Counted from the stretch's first letter, positions 31,029-39,287 are shown. The stretch: DNA of 64,000 nucleotides from VRUE01 sp963817905 (GCA_963817905.1 CAWFPS010000002.1:868001-932000); one strand, 5' to 3'. The notes: a model not told the origin generated them from the letters alone. Numbers and translations: made by a program.

Positions 31029-32766
31029 GCTGGAGACCCGTGCCGCGGCACCCTTGGCGATCGAGGGGCTCGGCTACTCCTACCCTGACGCCGCCGGCTC
31101 GGCGCTGCGCGACGTCTCGCTCACCCTCTCCCCGGGGGAGTTTGCGCTTCTCGCCGGCCGCTCGGCCTGCGGCAAGTCGACCCTCCTGCGCGCCGCCTGC
31201 GGCCTCGTTCCGCATTTCCACGGCGGCGAGATCGAGGGCAGGGTGGAGGTGGCGGGAATCGACGCGATCGCAACCGGCCCGGGCGAGCTGGCCGCCGCGG
31301 TCGGCTACGTCGCCCAGGACCCCGAGACCCAGGTCGTCTCAACCACGGTAAGCGCCGAGATCGAGCTCCCGCTCGAGCTGCGCGGCGACCCCCCAACCTC
31401 CCGCGCCCGAGCGGTCGAGGAGGTGGCACTCGCCCTCGCGATCCCGCACCTGCTCGACCGCGCTGTGGACACGCTTTCCGGAGGGGAGCTTCAACGCGTG
31501 GCGCTGGCCGCGGCACTCGTAACCCGGCCCCGCCTCGTGCTCCTCGACGAGCCCACGTCCCAGCTCGATCCGGTCGCCGGAGACGAGCTGATCTGGCTCC
31601 TCCGCCGCCTCAACGAGGAGTGGGGAGTCACGATCCTCCTAGCCGAGCATCGCTTGGAGCGCTGCCTGGCCGCCGCTGACCGAGTCATCGCCATGGAGTC
31701 GGGCGCTATCGCGTTCGATGGCCGGCCCCGCAGCTTCCTCACCTGGGCGCAGCAGGCCGACCCCGCCTTGGAGACCCCGGCCGCCCGCCTCTTCTCCCTC
31801 TGCGGCATCGAACCGCTGCCCGTCGGGGTCCGCGACGCGCGTCGCACCTTGTCGTCAACGGAGGGTGGAGAGAAGGGGAGCCGGACCCCCTCCTCACTCA
31901 ACTTTTTCGGTGGGGTGGCGGGAGCCTCTCGTGGGCGGCTTGACGAAAAAGTACAAGCCGTTCGGAGGGGGTCCGGCTCCCCTTCAGCCAGCGCGGCCAC
32001 GGCTCGAGACGTTTGGGTCGAGGTGGACTCCGGTGGAGGTTGGAAGGATGTTTTGAAAGGCATCGACCTGGAAATCGAAGCGGGCGAACAGGTAGCCCTG
32101 ATGGGCCGCAACGGCGCCGGCAAGAGCACGCTGCTGAGAGCCCTGGCGGGCCTGGTCGAGCCGGTACGGGGAAAGTTCGACGCGCCCAACGGCATCGCGC
32201 TGCTGACCCAGAACCCTGGCGACTACCTGGTCCGCGAGCGGGTCGGCGACGAGCTGCCGGGCGACGCCGGACTTGCCGCGCTGCGAACCGTCGGCTTGGA
32301 GCACGCGATCGACGCCGATCCCCGCGACCTCTCCGGCGGCGAGCGCCAGCGGCTGGCACTGGCGATCGCGCTCGCGGGCCGGACGGAAGGCGACGCGCTA
32401 CCCGGACTGGTCGCCCTCGACGAGCCCACCCGCGGCATGGACCGCGCCCGCAAGGACGACCTCGTCGCTTTGATCGGTGAACTCTCGGGCCGCGGCGCCG
32501 GCCTGCTGGTCGCCACCCATGACGTCGAGTTCGCCGCCGCCTTCGCCGGGCGCGTGGTCCTGCTCGGCGACGGCGTCGTCATCGCCGACGGTCCCGCCAC
32601 CGAGATCCTCTCTGGCGGCTGGTACTTCGCCACCGAGGTAGCCCGCGTCCTAGACATCCCAGGCGCGATCACCCCCGAGCAGGCCGCCGCATTGCCCCCG
32701 CGCGAATCCGCGTTTACCCGGCCTACGGGCGAGCCGGTGCAGAGTCGTGACCGGGAGGGTGGCTGA
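31018..32766 (+). CDS. Fused double ECF ATPase (EcfA-EcfA')
   Basis: A 582-residue protein with two ABC ATPase domains. Domain 1 (about 12-245): Walker A GRSACGKST at 48, Q-loop AQDPETQVVS, signature LSGGELQRVAL, Walker B LVLLDEPTSQLD. Domain 2 (about 335-560): Walker A GRNGAGKST, TQNPGDYL, LSGGERQRLALA, LVALDEPTRGMD. It powers the ECF transporter with EcfT and the S component. The inter-domain linker (about residues 286-323) is encoded by a 21-bp palindromic element, so its sequence is probably not functionally constrained. Start: ATG 31018 overlapping TGA; TTG 31015 is an alternative. Confidence 0.92.
   Translation: MRFGLETRAAAPLAIEGLGYSYPDAAGSALRDVSLTLSPGEFALLAGRSACGKSTLLRAACGLVPHFHGGEIEGRVEVAGIDAIATGPGELAAAVGYVAQDPETQVVSTTVSAEIELPLELRGDPPTSRARAVEEVALALAIPHLLDRAVDTLSGGELQRVALAAALVTRPRLVLLDEPTSQLDPVAGDELIWLLRRLNEEWGVTILLAEHRLERCLAAADRVIAMESGAIAFDGRPRSFLTWAQQADPALETPAARLFSLCGIEPLPVGVRDARRTLSSTEGGEKGSRTPSSLNFFGGVAGASRGRLDEKVQAVRRGSGSPSASAATARDVWVEVDSGGGWKDVLKGIDLEIEAGEQVALMGRNGAGKSTLLRALAGLVEPVRGKFDAPNGIALLTQNPGDYLVRERVGDELPGDAGLAALRTVGLEHAIDADPRDLSGGERQRLALAIALAGRTEGDALPGLVALDEPTRGMDRARKDDLVALIGELSGRGAGLLVATHDVEFAAAFAGRVVLLGDGVVIADGPATEILSGGWYFATEVARVLDIPGAITPEQAAALPPRESAFTRPTGEPVQSRDREGG
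31873..31984. repeat. Palindromic element inserted in the ecfA linker
   Basis: Outer arms 31873-31893 and 31964-31984 are perfect 21-nt inverted repeats (AAGGGGAGCCGGACCCCCTC start). Inner ACTTTTTCG (31901-31909) pairs with CGAAAAAGT (31944-31952). Reverse-complemented, the core CTTGTACTTTTT-GTCA and CACC-AAAAAGTT-AG matches the element at 37753-37866. It is 112 nt, read in frame without stops. Confidence 0.82.
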
Positions 32767-34640
32767 TGTCCTGGCAGCTCGCCAGCTTCCTCATCCTCGG
32801 CGCCGTGCTGCTCGGTGGGTTCGCTTGGTATGAGCGCTCGCGGCCGCCCTCGCAGGTCGTCGCCCTGGTTGCGGCGCTGGCCGCGCTGGCGATTGCCGGG
32901 CGGATCGCCTTCGCCGCCTTCCCCAACGTCAAGCCGACCACCGACATCGTCGTCTTCGCCGGCTACGCGCTCGGGCCCGCGCCCGGCTTCGCCGTCGGCG
33001 CTCTCGCCGGTCTCGTCTCCAACTTCTGGTTCGGCCAGGGGCCGTGGACGCCATGGCAGATGGCGGGGTGGGGGATGTGCGGGGTGATGGGGGCGGCGCT
33101 GGCGCTGGGCACGCGCAACGCCGGTCGCCTCAGCCTCGCCGCGGTTTGCGCTCTGGCCGGGATCGCCTACGGTGTGCTCCTGAACTTCTCGCTGATGGCG
33201 ACCTACGGTGGAGATCTCACGCTGGCCCGCTTCCTCACCCTGGAGGCGCGTGCGATCCCGTTTGACCTCGCCCACGTCGCCGGCAACGTCGCCTTCGCCC
33301 TGCTCGCCGGCCCGGCGATGGTGCGGATGCTGACCCGCTTCCGCCAGCGCTTCCTGTGGCGGGCGCGCACGCCGACCATGGCGACCGCGATCCTCGCCCT
33401 GCTCGTGCTCGTCCCCGCCGCGCTGCCGGGCTCCGCCCGCGCCGACGCGACTGGCCGCGCTGCCAACTGGCTCGAAGCGGCGCAGAACTCCGACGGCGGT
33501 TTCGCCTCCTCGCCGGAAGACGACTCCAGCGCCGCGATCACCGGCTGGGCGATGCTCGGCCTGGAGGCGGCCGGGCGCAATCCCTACGACGTCAGCAAGC
33601 TGGGCAAGACGCCGCTCGACTTCCTCCGCGGCCACCTCGGCGAAGTAAGCACGCCGGGCGACATCGCCCGCACGATCGTCGCCCTCGAGGGGGCGGGCGC
33701 CGACCCGCGATCCTTCGGCGGCCACAACCTGGTCAGCGACCTGCTCGGGCGGCGTGCCGCCAACGGCTCCTACGTCGGCTGGCCGGGGACGACCTCGGTC
33801 AGCGCTATCGCCCTGCGCGCCGCGGGCGCCACCGGCAACGGCCTCGACGGCACCCTCTCCTGGCTCGCCAAGGTGCAGAACGACGACGGCGGCTGGGGAG
33901 ACGTGCCTGGCCAGCCGAGCAACGCCGACGTCACCGGCTCGGTTATGCAGGCCCTGCCCGACAGCAAGGCCGCCCAGAGCGGCCTCTCCTTCCTGCGCCA
34001 GCACCAGCGCTCCAACGGCGGCTTCGCCCTCGGCTCGTCGGGCGGGGTCAACTCGCAATCGACGGCCTGGGCCGTGCAGGGAATGATCGCCGCCGGCGCC
34101 GACCCGGCCAAGGCGACGGCCAGCGGCAGCAGCGCGCTCGACTACCTCGCCGCCCGCCAGGCCCCCGACGGCCATTACGCCTACTCGGAGTCGAGCGACC
34201 AGACGCCGGTCTGGGCGACCGGGCAGGTGCTGGTCGCGGTCGCCGGCGAGTCCCTCCCGGTCGCGGTGCCGCCGCGCCAGCCCAAGCCGGCCGCGACCTC
34301 GCCCCCCAGCAGCCTCCCGCCACCGTCCTCGAGCGGCACGGTGCCGCTTCCCAGTCTCGAATCGGTGGCGCCCTCAACGAGCGGCTCCGGCGGCAGCGTT
34401 CCGACCGTGCCTCCGGCGGGAACGGGCTCGGCCCCGACCGTGCCCCTGGGCAAAGGCGCTGTCCCCAAGACCGGCGAAACGGCAACCGCCGCGCCCACAT
34501 CCCCCTCGACGGAGGCAGCCGGGCCGGTGAGCGCCTCCGGCTCCGCGCCCTCGCCCTGGGCGCCGATCGGCATCGGCCTTGCCGCCACCGTCCTCGCCAC
34601 CGGTCTCCCCTGGTGGTTGGGCCGACGCTTCGCCTGGTAG
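32766..34640 (+). CDS. ECF S component fused to an extracellular alpha/alpha-toroid
   Basis: A 624-residue protein. Residues 1-195 are an ECF substrate-binding membrane domain of about six spans (FPNVKPTTDIVVFAGYALGP; GALAGLVSNFWFGQGPWTPW). Residues 204-221 (MATAILALLVLVPAALPGSA) look like a retained signal/anchor helix. Residues 228-495 are a toroid of the squalene-cyclase/prenyltransferase type with repeated QNSDGGF, QNDDGGWGD, QRSNGGFALG, QAPDGHYAYS units but no DxDD motif. A Pro/Ser/Thr linker (about 500-590) leads to a final span (IGIGLAATVLATGLPWWLG). Transcobalamin's alpha domain has this toroid fold, so corrinoid binding is the likely role. Confidence 0.82.
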   Translation: MSWQLASFLILGAVLLGGFAWYERSRPPSQVVALVAALAALAIAGRIAFAAFPNVKPTTDIVVFAGYALGPAPGFAVGALAGLVSNFWFGQGPWTPWQMAGWGMCGVMGAALALGTRNAGRLSLAAVCALAGIAYGVLLNFSLMATYGGDLTLARFLTLEARAIPFDLAHVAGNVAFALLAGPAMVRMLTRFRQRFLWRARTPTMATAILALLVLVPAALPGSARADATGRAANWLEAAQNSDGGFASSPEDDSSAAITGWAMLGLEAAGRNPYDVSKLGKTPLDFLRGHLGEVSTPGDIARTIVALEGAGADPRSFGGHNLVSDLLGRRAANGSYVGWPGTTSVSAIALRAAGATGNGLDGTLSWLAKVQNDDGGWGDVPGQPSNADVTGSVMQALPDSKAAQSGLSFLRQHQRSNGGFALGSSGGVNSQSTAWAVQGMIAAGADPAKATASGSSALDYLAARQAPDGHYAYSESSDQTPVWATGQVLVAVAGESLPVAVPPRQPKPAATSPPSSLPPPSSSGTVPLPSLESVAPSTSGSGGSVPTVPPAGTGSAPTVPLGKGAVPKTGETATAAPTSPSTEAAGPVSASGSAPSPWAPIGIGLAATVLATGLPWWLGRRFAW

Positions 34641-34656
34641 GCCGAAACGAGGGGAA

Positions 34657-34683
34657 CATCTTGCATGTCAGGCATGCAAGATG
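34657..34683. terminator. Hairpin ending the cobalamin operon
   Basis: CATCTTGCATG (34657-34667) and CATGCAAGATG (34673-34683) form a perfect 11-bp stem with a 5-nt loop 16 nt after the S-component stop. No T-run. A leaderless promoter follows at 34706. Confidence 0.6.
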
Positions 34684-34705
34684 CAGCTCCCGTCCATTCG
34701 ACGGC

Positions 34706-34711
34706 TATGTT
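34706..34711 (+). promoter_or_regulatory. -10 hexamer for a leaderless nitroreductase gene
   Basis: TATGTT ends 6 nt before GTG 34718. No ribosome site. It resets transcription after the hairpin at 34657-34683. Confidence 0.5.
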
Positions 34712-34717
34712 CCAAGC

Positions 34718-35227
34718 GTGGATGTCGATACCGCGATACGAACGCGGCGCACGCACAAGGCCTTCGGCCCGGAGCCGCTTGGCCGGGCCGAGCTGGTCGA
34801 ACTGCTCGAGCTGGCCCGCTGGGCGCCGAACCATCACCTGACCGCGCCCTGGCGCTTTCGCGTCGTCGGCCCGGAGTCGCTGGCGCGGCTGAAGGAGGCC
34901 GCGGGGGAGGAGGGCGCGGCGAAGCTCGATCGCGCCCCGACCCTGGTCGTCGTCTCCTGCGTGCTCGGCTCCGATCCGGTCCAAAACGAGGAGGACCTGC
35001 ACGCGGCGGCCGTCGCCTCTTACATCGTCCTGCTCAGCGCCCACGCCCGCGGCCTCGCGGGCTACTGGCGCACCCCCGGACTGCTGCGCTCGACGGGCGG
35101 CCGCAAGGCAGTCGGCCTACCCGACAGCGAGCGCTTCGTCGGCCTCCTGCACCTCGGCCGCCCACGCGGGGAGCGCCCGCCGCCCGAGCGCCCGCCGGTG
35201 GAGCAGGTCACGGAGTTCCTGGCCTGA
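34718..35227 (+). CDS. Nitroreductase-family FMN protein
   Basis: A 169-residue protein starting DVDTAIRTRRTHKAFGPEPL, the family's RRS/RRT-x-FMN-binding start, followed by ELLELARWAPNHHLTAPWRF and the dimer helix AAAVASYIVLLSAHARGLAG. It should bind FMN and reduce a substrate with NAD(P)H; the natural substrate is unknown. Although it follows a B12 operon, it lacks length and motifs expected for BluB. GTG 34718 fits the leaderless hexamer. It overlaps the glycerol-3-phosphate dehydrogenase start (TGATG). Confidence 0.8.
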   Translation: MDVDTAIRTRRTHKAFGPEPLGRAELVELLELARWAPNHHLTAPWRFRVVGPESLARLKEAAGEEGAAKLDRAPTLVVVSCVLGSDPVQNEEDLHAAAVASYIVLLSAHARGLAGYWRTPGLLRSTGGRKAVGLPDSERFVGLLHLGRPRGERPPPERPPVEQVTEFLA

Positions 35228-36918
35228 TGCTCTCCCGCGCCGCCGCCATCGAGGCGATCTCCGGCCAGCGCTTCGAGGTGGTCGTGATCGGTGGCGGCAT
35301 CACCGGGGCCGGGGTCGCCCTCGACGCCGCCTCACGCGGCTACTCGGTCGCCCTGCTGGAGCGCGGCGACTACGCCGAAGGCACCTCGAGCCGCTCCTCG
35401 AAGATGATCCACGGCGGCCTGCGCTACCTGCAGAACCTCGACCTCGGCCTGGTCCGCGAGGCCCTGCTCGAGCGCCAGCTGATGGTCCAGCTCGCTCCGC
35501 ACCTGGTCTACCCGACCCCATTCATCGTCCCCGCCTTCCCCGACGAGCGCCGCCAGCGGGGCCTCGGGATCGGGCTCAACATGTACGACGTGATGGCGAC
35601 CACCCGGGTCGGCCGCAGCCGCCGCGAGATGCGCTCGGCCAAGGAGGACGACGAGGACTACTACTGGTCGCCAGACCGCCACCGCACGATCGACCGCGAC
35701 GAGGTGCTGGAGCTGGTCCCGGCGCTGGAGCCCCGCGACCCAAAGAACGCCTACCTCTTCTATGACTGCCAGACCGACGACGTGCGCCTCACCCTGACGA
35801 TCCTCGGCGAGGCCGAGCGCTTCGGCGCGGCGATGCTGAACGGGGCGGAGGTGACCGAGGTGACGATGCGCGGCGGCCGCGCCGCCGGCGTCGCCTTCGT
35901 CGAGGCGGTCTCGGGCGAGCGGATCGAGGTCGAGGCCGGCAACGTCGTCAACGCGACCGGCGTCTTCGCCGACCGGATCCGGCCCGAGGAGACGATCGAG
36001 GAGGAGGACGTGCCGCAGATCTCGCCCAGCCGCGGAACCCACGTGCTGCTCGACCGCGAGCGGCTCTCGACCGGCGCGGCCGCCTGCATCGTCCCGGCCG
36101 GCGAAGGCCGAGCGATCTTCGCCCTGCCCTGGTACGGGCGCACCCTGATCGGCACCACCGACAACGACTTCGAGGGGGACATCGACCACCCGCGACCGGG
36201 GCGCGACGACGTCGCCTACCTGCTCGACGCGGTCAACGAGTTCTTCGGCGTCTCGCTCGGCGCCGCGGACCTGGTCGGCGCCTACGCCGGGGTGCGGCCG
36301 CTGATCGCCACCAGCGACCCGAAGAAGTCGGTCGACATCTCACGCAAGGCGGAGCTGTATGAGACCTCTTCGGGAATGCTGACGATCACCGGCGGCAAGC
36401 TGACCACCTGGCGGCGAATGGCGAAGCAGACCGTCGACCGCCTGGTCGAGCGCGAGGGCCGCGAGGCGCCCTGCCACACCGCCGAGATCCCGCTCGGGAT
36501 GGAGGCGCGCCCGGAGGACCTCGATGCGCCCGACGGGGTGGGGGAGGAGGCCCTGGCCCAGCTCACCTTCCGCTACGGGCACGCCGCGCGCAACGTCCTC
36601 GCCCTCGCCCGCGAGGACGCCAAGCTGGCCGAGCCGATCGTGCCGGGACGTCCCGACCTGCTCGCCGAGGCCGTGGTCGCCGCCCGCTACGAGCAGGCCC
36701 GCAATGTCGCCGACGTGCTGCTGCGCCGCACCCGGCTGGGGCTGCTGGCGGCGCCGCAGCTGCGCGACGGGACGGCGGCGCGGGCGATCGCCGCCGCGAT
36801 GGGGGTGGAGCTGGGCTGGTCGCGCCGCGAGGTCAAGCGCGCCGCCGAGGCCTGGCCGGCCGCCGCCGCGGAGGCCGGCAGCGACCCCGCGGGCTCGCCC
36901 GTCGAGTCGCTCCAATAA
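35227..36918 (+). CDS. glpD: Aerobic glycerol-3-phosphate dehydrogenase
   Basis: A 563-residue FAD enzyme oxidising glycerol-3-phosphate to dihydroxyacetone phosphate and passing electrons to quinone at the membrane. FAD-binding EVVVIGGGITGAGVALDAAS near residue 16, SSRSSKMIHGGLRYLQ (family signature), and the C-terminal DAO domain with GGKLTTWRRMAKQTVD; the C-terminal DAO_C helical region is complete. Length fits GlpD/GlpA (500-560). No glpK or glpF nearby. Coupled by TGATG overlap to the nitroreductase gene. Confidence 0.92.
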   Translation: MLSRAAAIEAISGQRFEVVVIGGGITGAGVALDAASRGYSVALLERGDYAEGTSSRSSKMIHGGLRYLQNLDLGLVREALLERQLMVQLAPHLVYPTPFIVPAFPDERRQRGLGIGLNMYDVMATTRVGRSRREMRSAKEDDEDYYWSPDRHRTIDRDEVLELVPALEPRDPKNAYLFYDCQTDDVRLTLTILGEAERFGAAMLNGAEVTEVTMRGGRAAGVAFVEAVSGERIEVEAGNVVNATGVFADRIRPEETIEEEDVPQISPSRGTHVLLDRERLSTGAAACIVPAGEGRAIFALPWYGRTLIGTTDNDFEGDIDHPRPGRDDVAYLLDAVNEFFGVSLGAADLVGAYAGVRPLIATSDPKKSVDISRKAELYETSSGMLTITGGKLTTWRRMAKQTVDRLVEREGREAPCHTAEIPLGMEARPEDLDAPDGVGEEALAQLTFRYGHAARNVLALAREDAKLAEPIVPGRPDLLAEAVVAARYEQARNVADVLLRRTRLGLLAAPQLRDGTAARAIAAAMGVELGWSRREVKRAAEAWPAAAAEAGSDPAGSPVESLQ

Positions 36919-36929
36919 CCTCCGGCGCG

Positions 36930-37751
36930 ATGACGAAATCTGAGCTGGAGTCCAAGCACCTTGCCGAACTGCACGCCCTCGCCGCCGAGGCGAACGTGCC
37001 GCGCTACCGCATGCTGCCCCGTGCCGAGCTGATCGAGAAGCTGGCCGGGGGCGAGTCGGGCGGCGGCGGACCCTCGCGCGAGGGTGGACGCCCGCCGCGG
37101 GGCGGAGACCGCCAGCCGCGCCGCCGCGAGCGCGGTGGCCGCGACCGGCGGCCGAGGGAGCGCAAAGAGCGCCCGGCCCGCGAGGAGCGCCCGGCGAAGG
37201 GGGAGCGCGCCGAGGCCAAGCCGCCGGCCGAGCCCGCGCAGGCGCCGCCCACGCCCGAGCCTGCCGCCCGCGCCCAGGGCGAGCAGTCCCGGCCGAAGCG
37301 CAAACGCCGCCGCCGCTTCGGGCGCAGGAACAAGGGATTGCGGGTCCAGGACCTGCTGACACCGCCGCCCGGCCGCCAGGCCCTCGTCTACGGCGAGAGC
37401 CGCATTGCCTGCACGGCGCTGCTGCGCGAGGTCGCCGCGAGCCTCTCCGGCGCCGCTGACGGCCCCGACCCGATCGCCCTGCTCATCGACCCCAGCCCAG
37501 AGGAGCTCGCCGATTGGAAGCGCGAGGCGCCCCAGGCCGAGCTGGTCGCCGCCGCCCAGGCACGCCACGCCGGCGACGCCCTCGCCCAGGCCGTCCGCCG
37601 CGCCGAGTCCGGCGAAGACATAACCCTCCTGGTCGACTCCCTGACAAGGCTCGACAACGCCGAGAAGGCCAAAGAGATCTTCGACGGCGGCCTCGGCCTA
37701 CAAGCTAAAGGCTCACTGACCGTCGTGGCAGCCCTGGAGCGCCCGTCCTGA
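36930..37751 (+). CDS. Rho-like protein with degenerate ATPase
   Basis: A 273-residue protein. Residues 4-40 (ESKHLAELHALAAEANVPRY) are a Rho N-terminal helical domain. A disordered R/G/E/P-rich stretch (about 42-130) resembles the insertion in actinobacterial Rho. Residues 132-270 align with the start of the Rho ATPase: KGLRVQDLLTPPPGRQALVY, LLIDPSPEELADWKRE and a Walker-B-like DITLLVDSLTRLDNA. Walker A is lost (GESRIACTAL where Rho has a G-x4-GKT loop), as are the Q and R loops. It cannot be a normal helicase. It might bind RNA or modulate Rho. TAACCT 8 nt before ATG 36930 may give a leaderless start. Confidence 0.75.
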   Translation: MTKSELESKHLAELHALAAEANVPRYRMLPRAELIEKLAGGESGGGGPSREGGRPPRGGDRQPRRRERGGRDRRPRERKERPAREERPAKGERAEAKPPAEPAQAPPTPEPAARAQGEQSRPKRKRRRRFGRRNKGLRVQDLLTPPPGRQALVYGESRIACTALLREVAASLSGAADGPDPIALLIDPSPEELADWKREAPQAELVAAAQARHAGDALAQAVRRAESGEDITLLVDSLTRLDNAEKAKEIFDGGLGLQAKGSLTVVAALERPS

Positions 37752-37752
37752 G

Positions 37753-37866
37753 AGCCGGACGCGGGTCAGGGGTGGAGTGTCTTGTACTTTTTGGTCAGAG
37801 CGGATCTCGCCAGGCCCCGACCAATTCACCAAAAAGTTAAGCGGAACCCCTGACCCGCGTCCGGCT
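37753..37866. repeat. Palindromic element between convergent genes
   Basis: Perfect 21-nt arms 37753-37773 and 37846-37866 (AGCCGGACGCGGGTCAGGGG start), with inner ACTTTTTGGT (37786-37795) pairing ACCAAAAAGT (37828-37837). Same plan and homologous core as 31873-31984. Here it covers the whole space between two stop codons and may terminate both genes. Confidence 0.82.
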
Positions 37867-38332
37867 ACCGCCGATACGCGATTCGCCGCCAGGACGGCTC
37901 TTTGGACAGCTCGATCAGCTCGGAGCTGCGGTCGGGCTGGACGTAGCCGAAGGTCTGGGTGGTCTCGTCGAAGACGACGTCGAGCTCGCCCTCCTTGACC
38001 CGCTGGTCGAGCCAGGCGCCGCGGAAGACGAGGCGGCGCAGCCAGTGCACGAGGCTGCGGTTGGAGGGGCCGACCAGGTCGTCCCAGTTCTCGTTGATGT
38101 GCTCGCCGAGGCGTGAGCTGGGCTCGGCGATCTCGCCGCTGACCGCGAGGTCGAGCAGGTCGTCGAGCTCGCCCTGGCTGAGGCCCTGGTGGACGAAGCC
38201 GAGTTTTACCGCCGCCTGCTCGACCCGCTGGCCGAAGTCCTCCTCGTTGAAGGCGAAGCGGAGCTCCCCGTACTCGAGCACGTAATCGGAGCCAGACTCG
38301 TAGTTCCCTCGGCGGGTGGTTTTCTTATCCAT
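37865..38332 (-). CDS. Conserved hypothetical protein
   Basis: A 155-residue acidic soluble protein, MDKKTTRRGNYESGSDYVLE. It is mostly helical in the middle (GLSQGELDDLLDLAVSGEIA) with two strand-like segments near each end (LEYGELRFAFNE; ELDVVFDETTQTFGYV). I do not recognise the family. Codon use and the natural start support a real gene. Its last codons run into the palindromic element, so the tail (SWRRIAYRR) is partly element-derived. Confidence 0.6.
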   Translation of the reverse strand: MDKKTTRRGNYESGSDYVLEYGELRFAFNEEDFGQRVEQAAVKLGFVHQGLSQGELDDLLDLAVSGEIAEPSSRLGEHINENWDDLVGPSNRSLVHWLRRLVFRGAWLDQRVKEGELDVVFDETTQTFGYVQPDRSSELIELSKEPSWRRIAYRR

Positions 38333-38418
38333 GAGTTGAAGCGAACCGCTCGCGCCAGCCCAGCGGGAGCAGGTGCTGGATCATGCCGGTCATCGTAGTC
38401 TGATGCCGGTGTCTGCCC

Positions 38419-39174
38419 GTGCCTGAAACAGCGTTTGCAGCGATGGTCGACCTGCACTGTCACATCCTTCCCGGGATCGACGACGGGGCGCTGGACATGC
38501 GCGACAGCGTGGCGCTGGGGCGCCAGGCCGTCAACGACGGGATCGGGCGGGCCTGCGCGACGCCGCACATCCGCCACGACCACGATGTCCGAATCGAGGA
38601 GCTCGCCGGGCGGGTGGAGGAGGTCAACGCGGCCCTGTCCGCCGAGGGCCTGCCGGTGACAGTTCTGCAGGGGGGCGAGGTGGCGGAGACGGCGGTCGAG
38701 GGATTGAGCGCCGAGGAGCTGGGCCGGGTCTCGCTCGGCGCCGGGCGCTGGATCCTGCTCGAGCCGGCGCCGGGGCCGCTCGGCGACAGCCTGCTTGCCC
38801 GCGTCGCCGATCTCGCCGAGCGCGGCCACCGGGCGCTGGTCGCCCACCCAGAGCGCCACCTCTCGGCCGACATGTATGAGCGGATCGCGGCACTGGTGGC
38901 CGCCGGGGCGCTGGTCCAGGCGACCGCCGACTACTTCCTGCGCGAGCACACCGCCGCCGGGATGCGCTCCCTCGCCGAGGCGGGCCTGGTCCACGTGCTC
39001 AGCAGCGACGCCCACTCTTCCCACGGCGGCCGACCGCTCCACATCCGCGAGGCCTTCGAACGGCTCGGCGAGGTGGAGTCGGTCGCGCCGCATATTGAGT
39101 GGATGCGCGACGAAGCTCCCAAAGCAATCGTCGAGGGCGACGAGCTAAACCTCCCCTTCGGCCCAAATATCTGA
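38419..39174 (+). CDS. PHP-domain tyrosine phosphatase (CpsB/CapC type)
   Basis: A 251-residue (243 from ATG 38443) metal-dependent phosphatase. VDLHCHILPGIDDGALDMRD carries the first PHP metal ligands, CATPHIRHDHDV the second group, GGEVAET a third, and VLSSDAHSSHGGRP the last. In Gram-positives this family dephosphorylates the tyrosine kinase controlling polysaccharide export; no kinase or capsule gene is seen nearby. The start is uncertain: GTG 38419 gives eight extra residues and neither codon has a ribosome site. TAGTCT at 38396 is a probable -10. Confidence 0.86.
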   Translation: MPETAFAAMVDLHCHILPGIDDGALDMRDSVALGRQAVNDGIGRACATPHIRHDHDVRIEELAGRVEEVNAALSAEGLPVTVLQGGEVAETAVEGLSAEELGRVSLGAGRWILLEPAPGPLGDSLLARVADLAERGHRALVAHPERHLSADMYERIAALVAAGALVQATADYFLREHTAAGMRSLAEAGLVHVLSSDAHSSHGGRPLHIREAFERLGEVESVAPHIEWMRDEAPKAIVEGDELNLPFGPNI

Positions 39175-39200
39175 AGGCCGTAGGTCGATACGGAGCGTGA

Positions 39201-39275
39201 GGGGCGCGGGACACCCCCTGTCAAACGAGCGGCTGCGCCGCTCTTGAGTGTTTGACAGGGGGTGTCCCGCGCCCC
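39201..39275. repeat. Bulged palindromic element (copy 1) between convergent genes
   Basis: Perfect 26-bp outer stem (39201-39226 with 39250-39275), then a 7-bp inner stem GAGCGGC-TGC-GCCGCTC (39227-39243), with an unpaired TTGAGT (39244-39249) on the 3' side. The layout is repeated at 52303-52387. It lies between the phosphatase and PfkB stop codons. Confidence 0.85.
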
Positions 39276-39287
39276 ACCGGCACCGCG

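Noticed and set aside
32223..34175. 650-codon minus-strand frame opposite the S-component gene
   Set aside because: Shadow of a gene with clear membrane spans and toroid motifs on the plus strand; no family resemblance in the shadow.
33430..34250. Toroid as a squalene-hopene or terpene cyclase
   Set aside because: Repeats fit the fold but there is no DxDD motif, it is membrane-tethered, and it sits in a B12-controlled transport operon.
34718..35227. Nitroreductase as BluB (B12 lower-ligand synthesis) because it follows the cobalamin operon
   Set aside because: Shorter than BluB, separated by a hairpin and its own promoter, and without recognisable BluB motifs.
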